NCBI RefSeq assembly: GCF_035917575.1
Contig: NZ_CP109090.1
Span: forward strand, 3,596,001 to 3,660,000
DNA length: 64,000 nt
Origin: Streptomyces sp. NBC_01788
GTDB taxonomy: Bacteria > Actinomycetota > Actinomycetes > Streptomycetales > Streptomycetaceae
Reading direction: 5' to 3'
Shown piece after piece: positions 25,568 through 38,601 of this stretch. The position numbers were made by a program, and so were the translations under genes. The notes beneath the pieces are model-generated. The model was not told where the DNA came from, made no database searches, and saw only the letters and a list, made by a program, of their open reading frames with translations. The number at the start of each line of letters is the position of its first letter. The stretch's first letter is position 1.

Positions 25568-25627
25568 GGCCGCTGCTCCCACTCGCCGCGGATCATGGTT
25601 CCTCCTCGCTTGTGGCGGGCGGGGCGG

Positions 25628-26818
25628 TCAGTACGACCTGGGCAGGCCCAGGGTCTGGTGGGAGACGTAGTTGAGGATCATCTCCCGGCTCACCGGGGCG
25701 ATACGGGCCACGCGGGCGGCCGTTACCAGTGAGGCGAGCCCGAACTCGCGCGTGAGGCCGTTGCCGCCGAGGGTGTGCACGGCCTGGTCGACGGCCCGCA
25801 CACAGGCCTCACCGGCCGCGTACTTGGCCATGTTGGCGGCCTCGCCCGCGCCCACGTCGTCGCCCGCGTCGTACAGGCGGGCCGCCTTGCCCGTCATCAG
25901 GCGGGCGAGTTCCAGGTCGATGTGGGCCTGCGCGAGCGGGTGGGCGATGGCCTGGTGGGAGCCGATGGGGGCCTTCCAGACGGTGCGTTCGCGCGCGTAC
26001 TCCACGGCCCGGCCGAGCGCGTGCCGCCCCATGCCGATCGCGAAGGCGGCCGTCATGATGCGCTCGGGGTTGAGCCCGGCGAACAGTTGCAGCAGGCCCA
26101 CGTCCTCTCCCCCACTGCCGAAAGCGTGGGAGGTGCCCCCACCGACGAGCGCGTCGGCGGGCAGCCGCACCTCGTCCAGGACCAGCTCGAACTGCTTCTC
26201 GGCGGCGGTGAGTTCCATGTCGATGGGCCGCCGCTGGAAGCCTTCCGCGTCGGGCGGGACGATGAACAGGCAGGGCTTGAGGCGGTCGGTCCGCGCGTCC
26301 TCGGCGCGGCCGACGATCAGGACGGCGTCGGCGATGTCGACACCGGAGATGAACACCTTGCGGCCGGTGAGCACCCAGTCGGCGCCGTCGCGGCGGGCGG
26401 TGGTGGTGATGCGGTGGGAGTTGGAGCCGGCGTCCGGTTCGGTGATGCCGAAGGCCATGGTCCGGGTGCCGTTCGCCAGCGGGGGCAGCCAGGCGCGCTT
26501 CTGCTCCTCCGTGCCGAACCGGGCGATGACGGTGCCGCAGATGGCGGGCGAGACGACCATCATCAGCAGGGGGCAGCCGGCGGCGCCCAGCTCCTCCAGG
26601 ACAATGGCCAGTTCGCTGATTCCGCCGCCTCCCCCGCCGTATGCCTCCGGCAGGTTGACGCCCAGGTAGCCGAGCTTGCCTGCCTCCGACCAGAGTTCGG
26701 TGAGGGGACGTCCCTCGGCGACGGCGCGGGTGAGGTAGGCGCGGCCGTAGCGTTCGCCGAGGGCGGCCACGGCGGCGCGCAGGTCCCTGTGCTCTTCGGA
26801 TTCGGTGACGGGGGTCAT
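25628..26818 (-). CDS. Acyl-CoA dehydrogenase (AtuD/isovaleryl-type active site)
   Basis: The 396-residue FAD enzyme shows AFGITEPDAGSNSHRI and VFISGVDIAD for FAD binding and a final ARVARIAPVSREM helix. The usual C-terminal catalytic Glu (YEG motif) is replaced by IAPVS. A glutamate is instead present at E252 (GLNPERI), the position used by isovaleryl-CoA and long-chain dehydrogenases, which favours branched substrates. Residues ~226-237 (GGGTSHAFGSGG) are an insertion made by a palindromic repeat. Oxidation of a methyl-branched acyl-CoA before carboxylation is the likely role. Confidence 0.93.
   Translation of the reverse strand: MTPVTESEEHRDLRAAVAALGERYGRAYLTRAVAEGRPLTELWSEAGKLGYLGVNLPEAYGGGGGGISELAIVLEELGAAGCPLLMMVVSPAICGTVIARFGTEEQKRAWLPPLANGTRTMAFGITEPDAGSNSHRITTTARRDGADWVLTGRKVFISGVDIADAVLIVGRAEDARTDRLKPCLFIVPPDAEGFQRRPIDMELTAAEKQFELVLDEVRLPADALVGGGTSHAFGSGGEDVGLLQLFAGLNPERIMTAAFAIGMGRHALGRAVEYARERTVWKAPIGSHQAIAHPLAQAHIDLELARLMTGKAARLYDAGDDVGAGEAANMAKYAAGEACVRAVDQAVHTLGGNGLTREFGLASLVTAARVARIAPVSREMILNYVSHQTLGLPRSY
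26107..26142. repeat. Palindromic interspersed repeat inserted in frame in the acyl-CoA dehydrogenase gene
   Basis: A 36-base element beginning CTCCCCCACTGCCGAAAGC and continuing as GTGGGAGG-TGCCCCCAC can fold CTCCC..CAC against GTGGGAG. It resembles the short palindromic repeats scattered through Streptomyces genomes. Its length of 12 codons keeps the frame open and adds a Gly/Ser-rich loop to the enzyme. Confidence 0.65.
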
Positions 26819-26897
26819 GGTCGTCTCCCGGGTGCGAGTTGGGTGTGGTTGCTCGCGCTCACGCGGCGGAGCCGCATGTCGATGCAGCCCCGCGCCC

Positions 26898-28751
26898 CTA
26901 AGGGGCTTGCACTACCGCCAGCAGCAAGCCGACCTCGACCCGTTGTCCGGGGGTCGCGTGCAGGGCTGTGAGTGTGCCCGTCACCGGGGCCTCGATCCTG
27001 TGCTCCATCTTCATCGCCTCCAGCCACAGCAGCGGTTGTCCCGCCCGTACGGTGTCGCCGATCGCCAGTCCGTCGGCGACGCGTGCGACGGTGCCGGGCA
27101 TGGGGGCCAGCAGTGAGCCGGGGGCGTGCTGGGCGACGGGTTCGGGGAAACGGGGCAGGGCGGTGAGCGCGGTCGGTCCCGCGTACACCCGCTCGCCGTA
27201 GCGGGCGATCTCGTACCCGCGCCGGACACCGCCGGCTTCGAGCACGACCAGGTGCGCGTCCGCGTGCACCACCCGCACCCCCACGGCGTCGGGGGCCGGG
27301 CCCGTACGGGTGTGGCGGTAGCGCACCTCGTGCTCCTCGCCCGCCATCAGGTACCGCTTGACCTGCGGCTGGGAGGGCACGTTGCGCCAGCCGCCGAAGC
27401 GGGAGCGGCCGTGCGCGTCGGCGAGCGCGGCGGCCAGGGGCGCGTACGGGTCGGGGGCGGGCGCGGTCAGTTCGGCGAGGTGGCGGTCGTAGAAGCCGGT
27501 GTCCATACGGCCGGTGGCGAACTCCTCGTGACGCAGGGACCGCACCAGCAGGTCCCGGTTGGTGACCGGGCCGTGGACGGCGGCCCGCTCCAGCGCGCCG
27601 GCGAGCTTGCGCAGCGCCTCCGCGCGCGTGGGCGCATGGGCGACCGCCTTGGCGAGCAGCGGGTCGTAGTGGACGCCGATCGTGTCCCCGTCGCCGTAGC
27701 CGGTGTCCAGGCGGACGCCGGGGACGGACAGGCGGTGCAGGGTGCCGGTCTGCGGGGCCCAGTCGCCGACCGGGTCCTCGGCGTACAGGCGGGCCTCCAC
27801 CGCGTGTCCGCGCGCGGCGGGCGGTTCGGCGTCCAGGACGTGGCCCTCGGCGACGCGGATCTGCAGGGCGACCAGGTCCACGCCGAACACCGCCTCCGTG
27901 ACCGGGTGTTCCACCTGGAGGCGGGTGTTCATCTCCAGGAAGTGCGCACGGCCGCCGGCCACCAGGAACTCGACGGTGCCCGCGCCGGTGTAGTCGACGG
28001 CCCGAGCCGCCCGTACGGTCAGCTCCCGCAGTTCCCGCTCGGTGTCCGCGGGGAGTCCGGGCGCCGGGGCCTCCTCGACGACCTTCTGGTGGCGCCGCTG
28101 GAGGGAGCAGTCGCGCGTGCCCAGCGTCCACACGGTGCCGTGGGTGTCGGCGAGGACCTGCACCTCCACGTGCCGCCCGCCCGCCTCGCCCCCGAGGTAC
28201 GGCTCGGCGAACACCTCGCCGTCGCCGAAGGCGCCGAGCGCCTCGGCGCGCGCCGCCTCCAGTTCGGCGTCCAGGTCCTCCAGCCGCCGTACGATCCGCA
28301 TCCCGCGTCCGCCGCCGCCCGCGGCGGCCTTCACCAGGACCGGCAGGTCGGCCTCGGTGACCTCGCGCAGCGGCGGCACGCCCATCAGCTCCTTGGCGCG
28401 GGTCTTGGACGCCATCGCCTCGATGGCCCCCGGAGGCGGACCGATCCAGACCAGGCCCGCGTCCAGGACGGCCCGCGCGAAGCCGGCGTTCTCGGCGAGG
28501 AAGCCGTACCCCGGGTGGACGGCGTCCGCGCCGGCCGCCACCGCCGCCTTCACGATCAGGTCGCCGCGCAGATACGTCTCGGCGGGCGTCACGCCCGGCA
28601 GGCGCACCGCGATGTCGGCCACGCGCGTGTGCAGCGCGTCCTCGTCGGCGTCCGAGTGCACGGCGACCGTCCGGATGCCCAGGTCGGCGCAGGTGCGGAA
28701 GACACGGCAGGCGATCTCGCCCCGGTTGGCGACGAGCAACGTGGAAATCAA
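26898..28751 (-). CDS. Acyl-CoA carboxylase alpha subunit (biotin carboxylase + BCCP)
   Basis: The protein of about 617 residues has a biotin carboxylase N-domain (TLLVANRGEIACRVFRTC), ATP-grasp loop KAAAGGGGRGMRIV, HVEVQVLADTHG, and EMNTRLQVEHPVTE for the catalytic site. The C-terminal biotinyl domain carries the EAMKMEH lysine. The ATP-grasp lid before PVLVKA looks a few residues shorter than usual. TTG at 28751 follows GAGGGA at good spacing; the GTG at 28763 (GTGA overlap with the beta gene) is the alternative. It partners the carboxyltransferase just upstream. Confidence 0.95.
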   Translation of the reverse strand: MISTLLVANRGEIACRVFRTCADLGIRTVAVHSDADEDALHTRVADIAVRLPGVTPAETYLRGDLIVKAAVAAGADAVHPGYGFLAENAGFARAVLDAGLVWIGPPPGAIEAMASKTRAKELMGVPPLREVTEADLPVLVKAAAGGGGRGMRIVRRLEDLDAELEAARAEALGAFGDGEVFAEPYLGGEAGGRHVEVQVLADTHGTVWTLGTRDCSLQRRHQKVVEEAPAPGLPADTERELRELTVRAARAVDYTGAGTVEFLVAGGRAHFLEMNTRLQVEHPVTEAVFGVDLVALQIRVAEGHVLDAEPPAARGHAVEARLYAEDPVGDWAPQTGTLHRLSVPGVRLDTGYGDGDTIGVHYDPLLAKAVAHAPTRAEALRKLAGALERAAVHGPVTNRDLLVRSLRHEEFATGRMDTGFYDRHLAELTAPAPDPYAPLAAALADAHGRSRFGGWRNVPSQPQVKRYLMAGEEHEVRYRHTRTGPAPDAVGVRVVHADAHLVVLEAGGVRRGYEIARYGERVYAGPTALTALPRFPEPVAQHAPGSLLAPMPGTVARVADGLAIGDTVRAGQPLLWLEAMKMEHRIEAPVTGTLTALHATPGQRVEVGLLLAVVQAP

Positions 28752-28759
28752 GGGATCCC

Positions 28760-30358
28760 TCACATCCGGAAGACGCCGAAGCCGCCGCGCACGCCCTCGA
28801 AGGGGGCGGTGTGGACGGCCGACAGGCACAGGCCGAGAACGGTGCGGGTGTCGCGCGGGTCGATGACGCCGTCGTCGTAGAGCCGCCCGGACAGGAACGC
28901 CGGCAGCGACTCGGACTCGATCTGCCGCTCCACCATCGCGCGCAGCGCGGCGTCCGCCTCCTCGTCGTACGGCTGCCCCTTGGCGGCCGCCGACTGCCGG
29001 GCCACGATCGACAGCACGCCCGCGAGTTGCTGCGGCCCCATGACGGCGGACTTGGCGCTGGGCCAGGCGAACAGGAAGCGGGGATCGTAGGCCCGTCCGC
29101 ACATGCCGTAGTGCCCGGCGCCGTAGGACGCCCCCATGAGGACGGACAAGTGCGGGACGCGCGAGTTGGACACCGCGTTGATCATCATCGCGCCGTGCTT
29201 GATGATGCCGCCCTGCTCGTACTCGCGGCCGACCATGTAGCCGGTGGTGTTGTGCAGGAACAGCAGCGGTACGTCCCGCTGGTTGGCGAGCTGGATGAAC
29301 TGGGCTGCCTTCTGCGACTCCTCGCTGAACAGCACGCCTTGCGCGTTGGCGAGGACGCCGACGGGATAGCCGTGCAGGGTGGCCCAGCCGGTGGCCAGGC
29401 TCGTCCCGTACAGCGGCTTGAACTCGTCGAAGACGGAGGCGTCGACGATCCGGGCGACGACCTCGCGCGGGTCGAAGGGGATCCGCAGATCGCCGGGGAC
29501 GATCCCCAGCAGCTCCTCCTCGTCGTACTTCGGCGGCGCCGCGGCGGGCGGATCGGGGTACGCCTTGCGGTGGTTGAGCCGGGCGACGACCCGCCGGGCC
29601 TGGCGGAGGGCGTCCGGCTCGTCGAGGGCGAAGTGGTCGGCGAGACCGGACACGCGCGCGTGCATCTCGGCGCCGCCCAGGGACTCGTCGTCGCTCTCCT
29701 CGCCGGTGGCCATCCGCACCAGCGGCGGACCGCCGAGGAACACCTTGGCCCGCTCCTTGACCATGATCACGTGGTCGGACAGGCCGGGAATGTACGCGCC
29801 CCCGGCGGTGGAGTTGCCGAAGACGACGGCGACGGTCGGGATGCCGGCCGCCGACAGCCGGGTCAGGTCCCGGAAGACGGCGCCCCCGGGGATGAAGATC
29901 TCCTTCTGGGACGGCAGATCGGCGCCGCCGGACTCGACGAGGCTGACGCAGGGCAGCCGGTTGGCGAGCGCGATGTCGTTGGCCCGCAGCGCCTTTCTCA
30001 GGCTCCACGGATTGCTGGCGCCGCCGCGCACGGTCGGGTCGTTGGCGGTGATCAGGCACTCCACGCCCTCGACGACCCCGATACCGGTGACCAGCGAGGC
30101 GCCCACGGTGTAGTCGCTGCCCCACCCGGCCAGCGGAGAGAGTTCCAGGAACGGCGTGTCGGGGTCGAGCAGCAGCTCGATCCGCTCGCGGGCGAGCAGT
30201 CTGCCGCGCCGCCGGTGCCGCTCGACGTACTTCGCGCCGCCGCCCGCGAGCGCCTTGGCGTGCTCGGCGTCGAGTGCGGCGAGCTTGCCGAGCATGGCCT
30301 CGCGGTGGGCCTTGTACTCGGCTGATCCGGTGTCCAGGGCGGAGGAAAGGACCGTCAC
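28760..30358 (-). CDS. Acyl-CoA carboxylase beta subunit (carboxyltransferase; MCC/GCC-like)
   Basis: The 532-residue carboxyltransferase carries YVERHRRRGRLLARERIELLLD, the acyl-CoA-binding oxyanion segment SLVESGGADLP, FGNSTAGGAYIPG, and the C-half carboxybiotin region FLHNTTGYMVGREYEQGGIIKHG. The latter is typical of methylcrotonyl/geranyl-CoA carboxylases rather than propionyl-CoA carboxylases. Its GTG overlaps the AtuA-like gene stop (GTGA). The likely product is a 3-methylglutaconyl-type CoA ester; choosing between methylcrotonyl- and geranyl-CoA needs alignment. Confidence 0.94.
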   Translation of the reverse strand: MTVLSSALDTGSAEYKAHREAMLGKLAALDAEHAKALAGGGAKYVERHRRRGRLLARERIELLLDPDTPFLELSPLAGWGSDYTVGASLVTGIGVVEGVECLITANDPTVRGGASNPWSLRKALRANDIALANRLPCVSLVESGGADLPSQKEIFIPGGAVFRDLTRLSAAGIPTVAVVFGNSTAGGAYIPGLSDHVIMVKERAKVFLGGPPLVRMATGEESDDESLGGAEMHARVSGLADHFALDEPDALRQARRVVARLNHRKAYPDPPAAAPPKYDEEELLGIVPGDLRIPFDPREVVARIVDASVFDEFKPLYGTSLATGWATLHGYPVGVLANAQGVLFSEESQKAAQFIQLANQRDVPLLFLHNTTGYMVGREYEQGGIIKHGAMMINAVSNSRVPHLSVLMGASYGAGHYGMCGRAYDPRFLFAWPSAKSAVMGPQQLAGVLSIVARQSAAAKGQPYDEEADAALRAMVERQIESESLPAFLSGRLYDDGVIDPRDTRTVLGLCLSAVHTAPFEGVRGGFGVFRM

Positions 30359-32073
30359 AGGAGGGCCTCCGGTATGTCCAGGTGGCGGGAGCGCAGCCAT
30401 TCGCCGAGGGCCTTGGCCTGCGGGTCGAAGCGGTGCTGGGCGGCGGCGCCCTCGCCGAGAATCCCCTCGACGACGAAGTTGAGGGCGCGCAAGTCGGGCA
30501 GTACGTGCCGTCGCACGGCCAGCGTGCGGCTCTCGGGGACGAGGTGCCGGAACGCCTCGGTCGTCAGCGCGTGCGCGAGCCACCGCCAGGCCTCTTCCGA
30601 GCGAACCCACACGCCGACGTTGGCGTCGCCGCCCTTGTCGCCGCTGCGCGCCCCGGCGACGAGTCCGAGCGGGGCCCGCCGGGTGGGGCCGTCCGGGAGG
30701 GGCTCCGGCAGCGGTGGCCGCTCCACGTCCGCGAGTGCGCGCGTCCGTCCGGGCGGTGGCACGGCAACACGGTGGCCGTCGTGGAGGACGGCCACCTGCT
30801 CGACGGCGTCCTGGGGGACGTACACGGCCTCGAAGACCCCGTAGGGCGTGCCCTTCCCGGGAGGCGCCGGCATGTGGAAGCCGGGGTATCCGGCGAGCGC
30901 CAGCTCCACGGCGGCCCCGCTGAACGTCCGTCCGACGGCCCGCTGGTCCCGGTCCCGTACGACCAGGCGGAGCAGGGCACTTGCCGTCTCCTCGGTGCCG
31001 GCGTCGGGGCGGTCGGTCCGTACGAGGTCCCAGCGCACCTCGGCGGGGGCCGGCCCGGCGGCCCCGAGCGCGTCCCGCATCTGCCGTCGCACCAGTTCGG
31101 CCTTGCGCTCGATGTCGAGGCCGGTGAGGACGAAGGCGACCTCGTTGCGGAAGCCGCCGAGGCGGTTGAGGCCCACCTTGAGGGCGGGCGGCGGCGGCTC
31201 CCCGCGCACGCCCTCGACGCGCACCCGGTCGGGCCCGTCCTGGCCGAGCCGTACGGTGTCCAGCCGGGCCGTGACGTCGGGCCCGGCGTACCGGGCGCCG
31301 CCCGTCTCGTACAGGAGCTGGGCGGTCACCGTGCCGACGTCCACGACACCGCCTGTGCCGGGGTGCTTGGTGATCACGCAGCCGCCGTCCTCGTGGAGCT
31401 CGGCGAGCGGGAAGCCGGGGTGGCGCAGCCGGTCGAGGGGGTGGTCGGCGAAGAAGGCGTAGTTGCCGCCGGTGGCCTGGGCGCCGCACTCCAGCACGTG
31501 CCCGGCGACGACGGCGCCCGCCAGCCGGTCGTACTCCCCCGGCTGCCAGCCGAAGTGGGCGGCGGCGGGCCCGGTGACCAGGGCGGCGTCCGTGACCCGC
31601 CCGGTGACCACGACGTCGGCGCCCGCGCGCAGGCAGGCGGCGATCCCGAAACCGCCGAGGTAGGCGTGGGCGGCCAGGGGGGCGTCCCCGGCGGGGGCGG
31701 AGGCGAGGACGCGGGGGAGGCCGGCGGTGAGGTCGTCGCCCTCGACGTGGGCCACGCGCACCGGGATGCCGAGCCGTTCGGCCAGCTCCCGTAAGCGGCC
31801 GGCGAGCCCGGCCGGGTTGAGCCCGCCCGCGTTGGTCACGATCTTCACGGACCGCTCGTGGGCGAGCCCGAGGCACTCCTCCATCTGCCGCAGGAAGGTG
31901 CGGGCGTAGCCGGCCGCCGGGTCCTTGAGCCGGTCCCGGGCCAGGATGAGCATGGTCAGCTCGGCGAGGTAGTCGCCGGTGAGGACGTCCAGTTCACCGC
32001 CGGTGAGCATCTCGCGCACGGCGCCGAACCGGTCGCCGTAGAAGCCGGAGGCGTTGCCGATGCGCAGGGTCAT
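30355..32073 (-). CDS. AtuA-like DUF1446 protein of acyclic terpene utilization type
   Basis: The 572-residue soluble protein has the DUF1446 opening (LRIGNASGFYGDRFGAV, LDVLTGDYLAELTMLIL, VKIVTNAGGLNP) and the C-terminal LVAGARSGDKGGDANVGVW motif of the AtuA/DUF4387-type region. AtuA is required for growth on citronellol/geraniol in Pseudomonas but its reaction is undefined. The ATG at 32073 overlaps the TIGR03084 gene stop. Physical coupling to carboxylase genes is conserved across phyla and supports a role in branched-chain acid catabolism. Confidence 0.92.
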   Translation of the reverse strand: MTLRIGNASGFYGDRFGAVREMLTGGELDVLTGDYLAELTMLILARDRLKDPAAGYARTFLRQMEECLGLAHERSVKIVTNAGGLNPAGLAGRLRELAERLGIPVRVAHVEGDDLTAGLPRVLASAPAGDAPLAAHAYLGGFGIAACLRAGADVVVTGRVTDAALVTGPAAAHFGWQPGEYDRLAGAVVAGHVLECGAQATGGNYAFFADHPLDRLRHPGFPLAELHEDGGCVITKHPGTGGVVDVGTVTAQLLYETGGARYAGPDVTARLDTVRLGQDGPDRVRVEGVRGEPPPPALKVGLNRLGGFRNEVAFVLTGLDIERKAELVRRQMRDALGAAGPAPAEVRWDLVRTDRPDAGTEETASALLRLVVRDRDQRAVGRTFSGAAVELALAGYPGFHMPAPPGKGTPYGVFEAVYVPQDAVEQVAVLHDGHRVAVPPPGRTRALADVERPPLPEPLPDGPTRRAPLGLVAGARSGDKGGDANVGVWVRSEEAWRWLAHALTTEAFRHLVPESRTLAVRRHVLPDLRALNFVVEGILGEGAAAQHRFDPQAKALGEWLRSRHLDIPEALL

Positions 32074-32864
32074 CCGGCGGCCCCCTTGGGCGCCCGCCCT
32101 CCACCGGGCGGACCGGCGAAGGCCTGGGCGATGTCCAGCCAGCGGCCGGCGTCCGGCCCCTCGGCGCGTACCGCGAGGTCGGCCCGGTGGGCGCGCTGGG
32201 TGACCAGGAGGCAGAAGTCGAGGGCCGGCCCGGTGACCCGCTGCCCGGCGTCCTCGGGGCCGTACGTCCACAGCTCCCCGGAGGGACCTCGGACCTCCAC
32301 GCGGAACGCCTCCGCGGGCGCGGGCAGCCCGTGCGCGCCGAAGGCGAAGTCCCGCGCCCGCACTCCGATGCGCACGACATGCCTGAGCCGGTCGGTGGGT
32401 GTGCGCACCACACCGAGCGCGTCGGCCACGTCCTGTCCGTGCGCCCAGGTCTCCATCAGCCGCCCGGTCGCCATGGAGGCGGCCGACATGGGCGGCCCGT
32501 ACCAGGGGAAGCGGGCTCCGGGCGGCGCCGCCCGCAACGCCCGGTCGAGCGCGGCCCGCCCCTCCCGCCAGCGCGCCGGCAACTCGTCCGACGGCAGCCG
32601 TGCGCCCTCCTCCGCTCCCTGGTCGACGAACGCGTCGGGGGCGGCGAGCGCCTCCTCGACCAGCGCCTGAAAGCCGTCCGGGTCGGTGACGGCGAGCAGG
32701 GCGGACCGGTCGGTCCAGGCGAGATGGGCGATCTGATGGGCGACGCTCCACCCGGCCGCGGGCGTCGGCCGCCCCCAATCCGCAGGACTCAGCCCGGCGA
32801 CAAGCCGATCGAGTTCGTCACCCTCAACACGCAGATCGTCGAACACCAGCGTCGGATCGGCCAT
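32070..32864 (-). CDS. TIGR03084-family (maleylpyruvate isomerase-like) metal-binding protein
   Basis: The 264-residue protein has an MDMPI/DinB-like four-helix N-terminal domain with metal-ligand candidates in AHQIAHLAWTD and ETWAHGQDVADAL. A C-terminal domain follows (DFAFGAHGLPAP...VRGPSGELW). It is the promoter-proximal gene of the Atu-like operon, and its stop overlaps the AtuA-like start. Its family is mostly actinobacterial and its reaction is unknown; a mycothiol-linked step is a guess from the fold. Confidence 0.88.
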   Translation of the reverse strand: MADPTLVFDDLRVEGDELDRLVAGLSPADWGRPTPAAGWSVAHQIAHLAWTDRSALLAVTDPDGFQALVEEALAAPDAFVDQGAEEGARLPSDELPARWREGRAALDRALRAAPPGARFPWYGPPMSAASMATGRLMETWAHGQDVADALGVVRTPTDRLRHVVRIGVRARDFAFGAHGLPAPAEAFRVEVRGPSGELWTYGPEDAGQRVTGPALDFCLLVTQRAHRADLAVRAEGPDAGRWLDIAQAFAGPPGGGRAPKGAAG

Positions 32865-32983
32865 GCGGGGAGCATGGCAGCGAGCCCCGAAACAATCAAG
32901 CATGCTTGCATGAATTCGTGGCCCGGCGCGCGGTGTTGAGGACCGGAACCGGTCAGGGGGATCCGGCGCCGGGCCGGGACCCG

Positions 32984-33982
32984 TCAGGGGTGCGCTTCGG
33001 GAAGCGGGGGCACCGCCTTCGCCCGTCCCACCTGGGTGCGGACCGCGCCCATGCTTGCCGCGATGACCAGGACGATGGCCGTGGTCTGAAGGGCGGAGAG
33101 GGACTGGCCGAGGATGAGGAAGCCGGCCGAGGCGGCGAGGGCCGGTTCCAGGCTCATGAGGATGGCGAAGGTGGAGGCGGGCAGGCGGCGCAGCGCGAGC
33201 AGTTCGAGGGTGTACGGCAGGACGGAGGACAGCACGGCCACCCCCGCGCCCAGGGCGAACGTCGACGGGACGAGCAGCTTCGACCCGGACTCGGCGATCC
33301 CCAGCGGCAGGAACATCAGCGCGCCGACCGCCATCGCCAGGGCCAGCCCGTCGGCCTGCGGGAAGCGCCGGCCGGTACGGGCGCTGAAGACGATGTACGC
33401 CGCCCACATCACGCCCGCGCTCAGTGCGAAGGCGACGCCGACGGGGTCGAGGCTGTCGAAACTCCCGCCGCCCAGCAGGAAGACGCCGGCCAGGGCCAGG
33501 GCGGCCCACACGAAGTTGATCGCGCGGCGCGAGGCCAGCACCGACAGGGCGAGCGGGCCGAGCACTTCGAGGGTGACGGCGGGGCCGAGCGGGATGCGGG
33601 CGGCCGCCTGGTAGAAGAGGCCGTTCATCCCGGCCATCGCGATGCCGAAGACGACCACCGTGCCCCAGTCGGCGCGCGAGTGCCCGCGCAGCCGGGGCCG
33701 GCAGACCAGCAGCAGCACGATCGCGGCCACCACCAGCCGTAGGGTCACCACCCCGAGCGCGCCCGCCCTCGGCATCAACGTCACGGCCACCGCGGCGCCG
33801 AACTGCACCGAGATGCCCCCGGCCAGGACCAGCCCGACCGGGCCGAGCGAGCCGAAACGGCCCGGGGACCCGGGCGCGGGCGCGGTGGCCGGCGCGGAGG
33901 TGACCGGGTACGGAGAGGAAGGTGTGGCGGCGCTGGGCGTGGTCACGGGGCGGTCCAGGTACTGGGCTAGGGGTTTGTGCAT
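32984..33982 (-). CDS. EamA/RhtA-type DMT transporter
   Basis: The 332-residue protein has about ten hydrophobic helices in two EamA repeats (GPVGLVLAGGISVQFGAAVAVTL and DPVGVAFALSAGVMWAAYIVFSA mark the repeat starts), preceded by a ~40-residue Ala/Pro-rich tail. It resembles threonine/homoserine exporters. The start is uncertain: ATG at 33982 or GTG at 33946, neither with a good ribosome site. It is monocistronic, 119 bases from the Atu-like operon. Confidence 0.9.
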   Translation of the reverse strand: MHKPLAQYLDRPVTTPSAATPSSPYPVTSAPATAPAPGSPGRFGSLGPVGLVLAGGISVQFGAAVAVTLMPRAGALGVVTLRLVVAAIVLLLVCRPRLRGHSRADWGTVVVFGIAMAGMNGLFYQAAARIPLGPAVTLEVLGPLALSVLASRRAINFVWAALALAGVFLLGGGSFDSLDPVGVAFALSAGVMWAAYIVFSARTGRRFPQADGLALAMAVGALMFLPLGIAESGSKLLVPSTFALGAGVAVLSSVLPYTLELLALRRLPASTFAILMSLEPALAASAGFLILGQSLSALQTTAIVLVIAASMGAVRTQVGRAKAVPPLPEAHP

Positions 33983-34115
33983 CGGGATGTACTGCTGGGT
34001 CCAGGGTAGTGGACGCGGTCAGGGGCGTGAAACCCGTTTGCCACTGTCCACGATGGCCCCCGTTCCGTGGTTCGCCACAGCCGCCGTACCCGTCTGGACC
34101 CACGGCAACTCACCG

Positions 34116-38231
<4,116 letters not shown>

Positions 38232-38254
38232 CGTCTCCCGCACACAGCAGCGAA

Positions 38255-38281
38255 GGGCGCCCGGCGAACAGCCGGGCGCCC
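38255..38281 (+). terminator. Terminator of serC
   Basis: A perfect 11-bp stem, GGGCGCCCGGC / GCCGGGCGCCC, with loop GAACA lies 24 bases after the serC stop. Confidence 0.8.
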
Positions 38282-38328
38282 GCGGTCACGGAGGCGGGCA
38301 GGCACTCCCGCCGCCGACGGAGGGTCCG

Positions 38329-38601
38329 ATGAGTGTCCTCGAGTGGTTCATCCTGTCCGTCTGCGTCTGGACGGCCTGGTCGGTGTGGGGCATGCGCCAC
38401 CTGCCCGTGTGGCGGCGCGGGCTGCCGGCGCTGCTGCTCGTCACCGGCGTGGCAGGCGCCGTCCTCGTCTCCGGGTACGGCTCGCACTCACCCGCAGCCT
38501 GGATCACCAAGGCCGCATGCGTCCTCCTGGTCCTCGCGTCATGGGCGATGAGCCTGTGGGGACGGCGAAGCAGGCCCGTCTCCTCAGCGACCGGCGGCTG
38601 A
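38329..38601 (+). CDS. Small membrane protein of unknown function
   Basis: This 90-residue protein has three hydrophobic helices (about 4-22, 31-49, 56-76) and a basic tail (RRSRP). The ATG follows CGGAGGGTCCG, a good ribosome site, which supports expression. No family is recognised. Its last 18 bases overlap the 3' end of the convergent EEP gene. Confidence 0.7.
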   Translation: MSVLEWFILSVCVWTAWSVWGMRHLPVWRRGLPALLLVTGVAGAVLVSGYGSHSPAAWITKAACVLLVLASWAMSLWGRRSRPVSSATGG

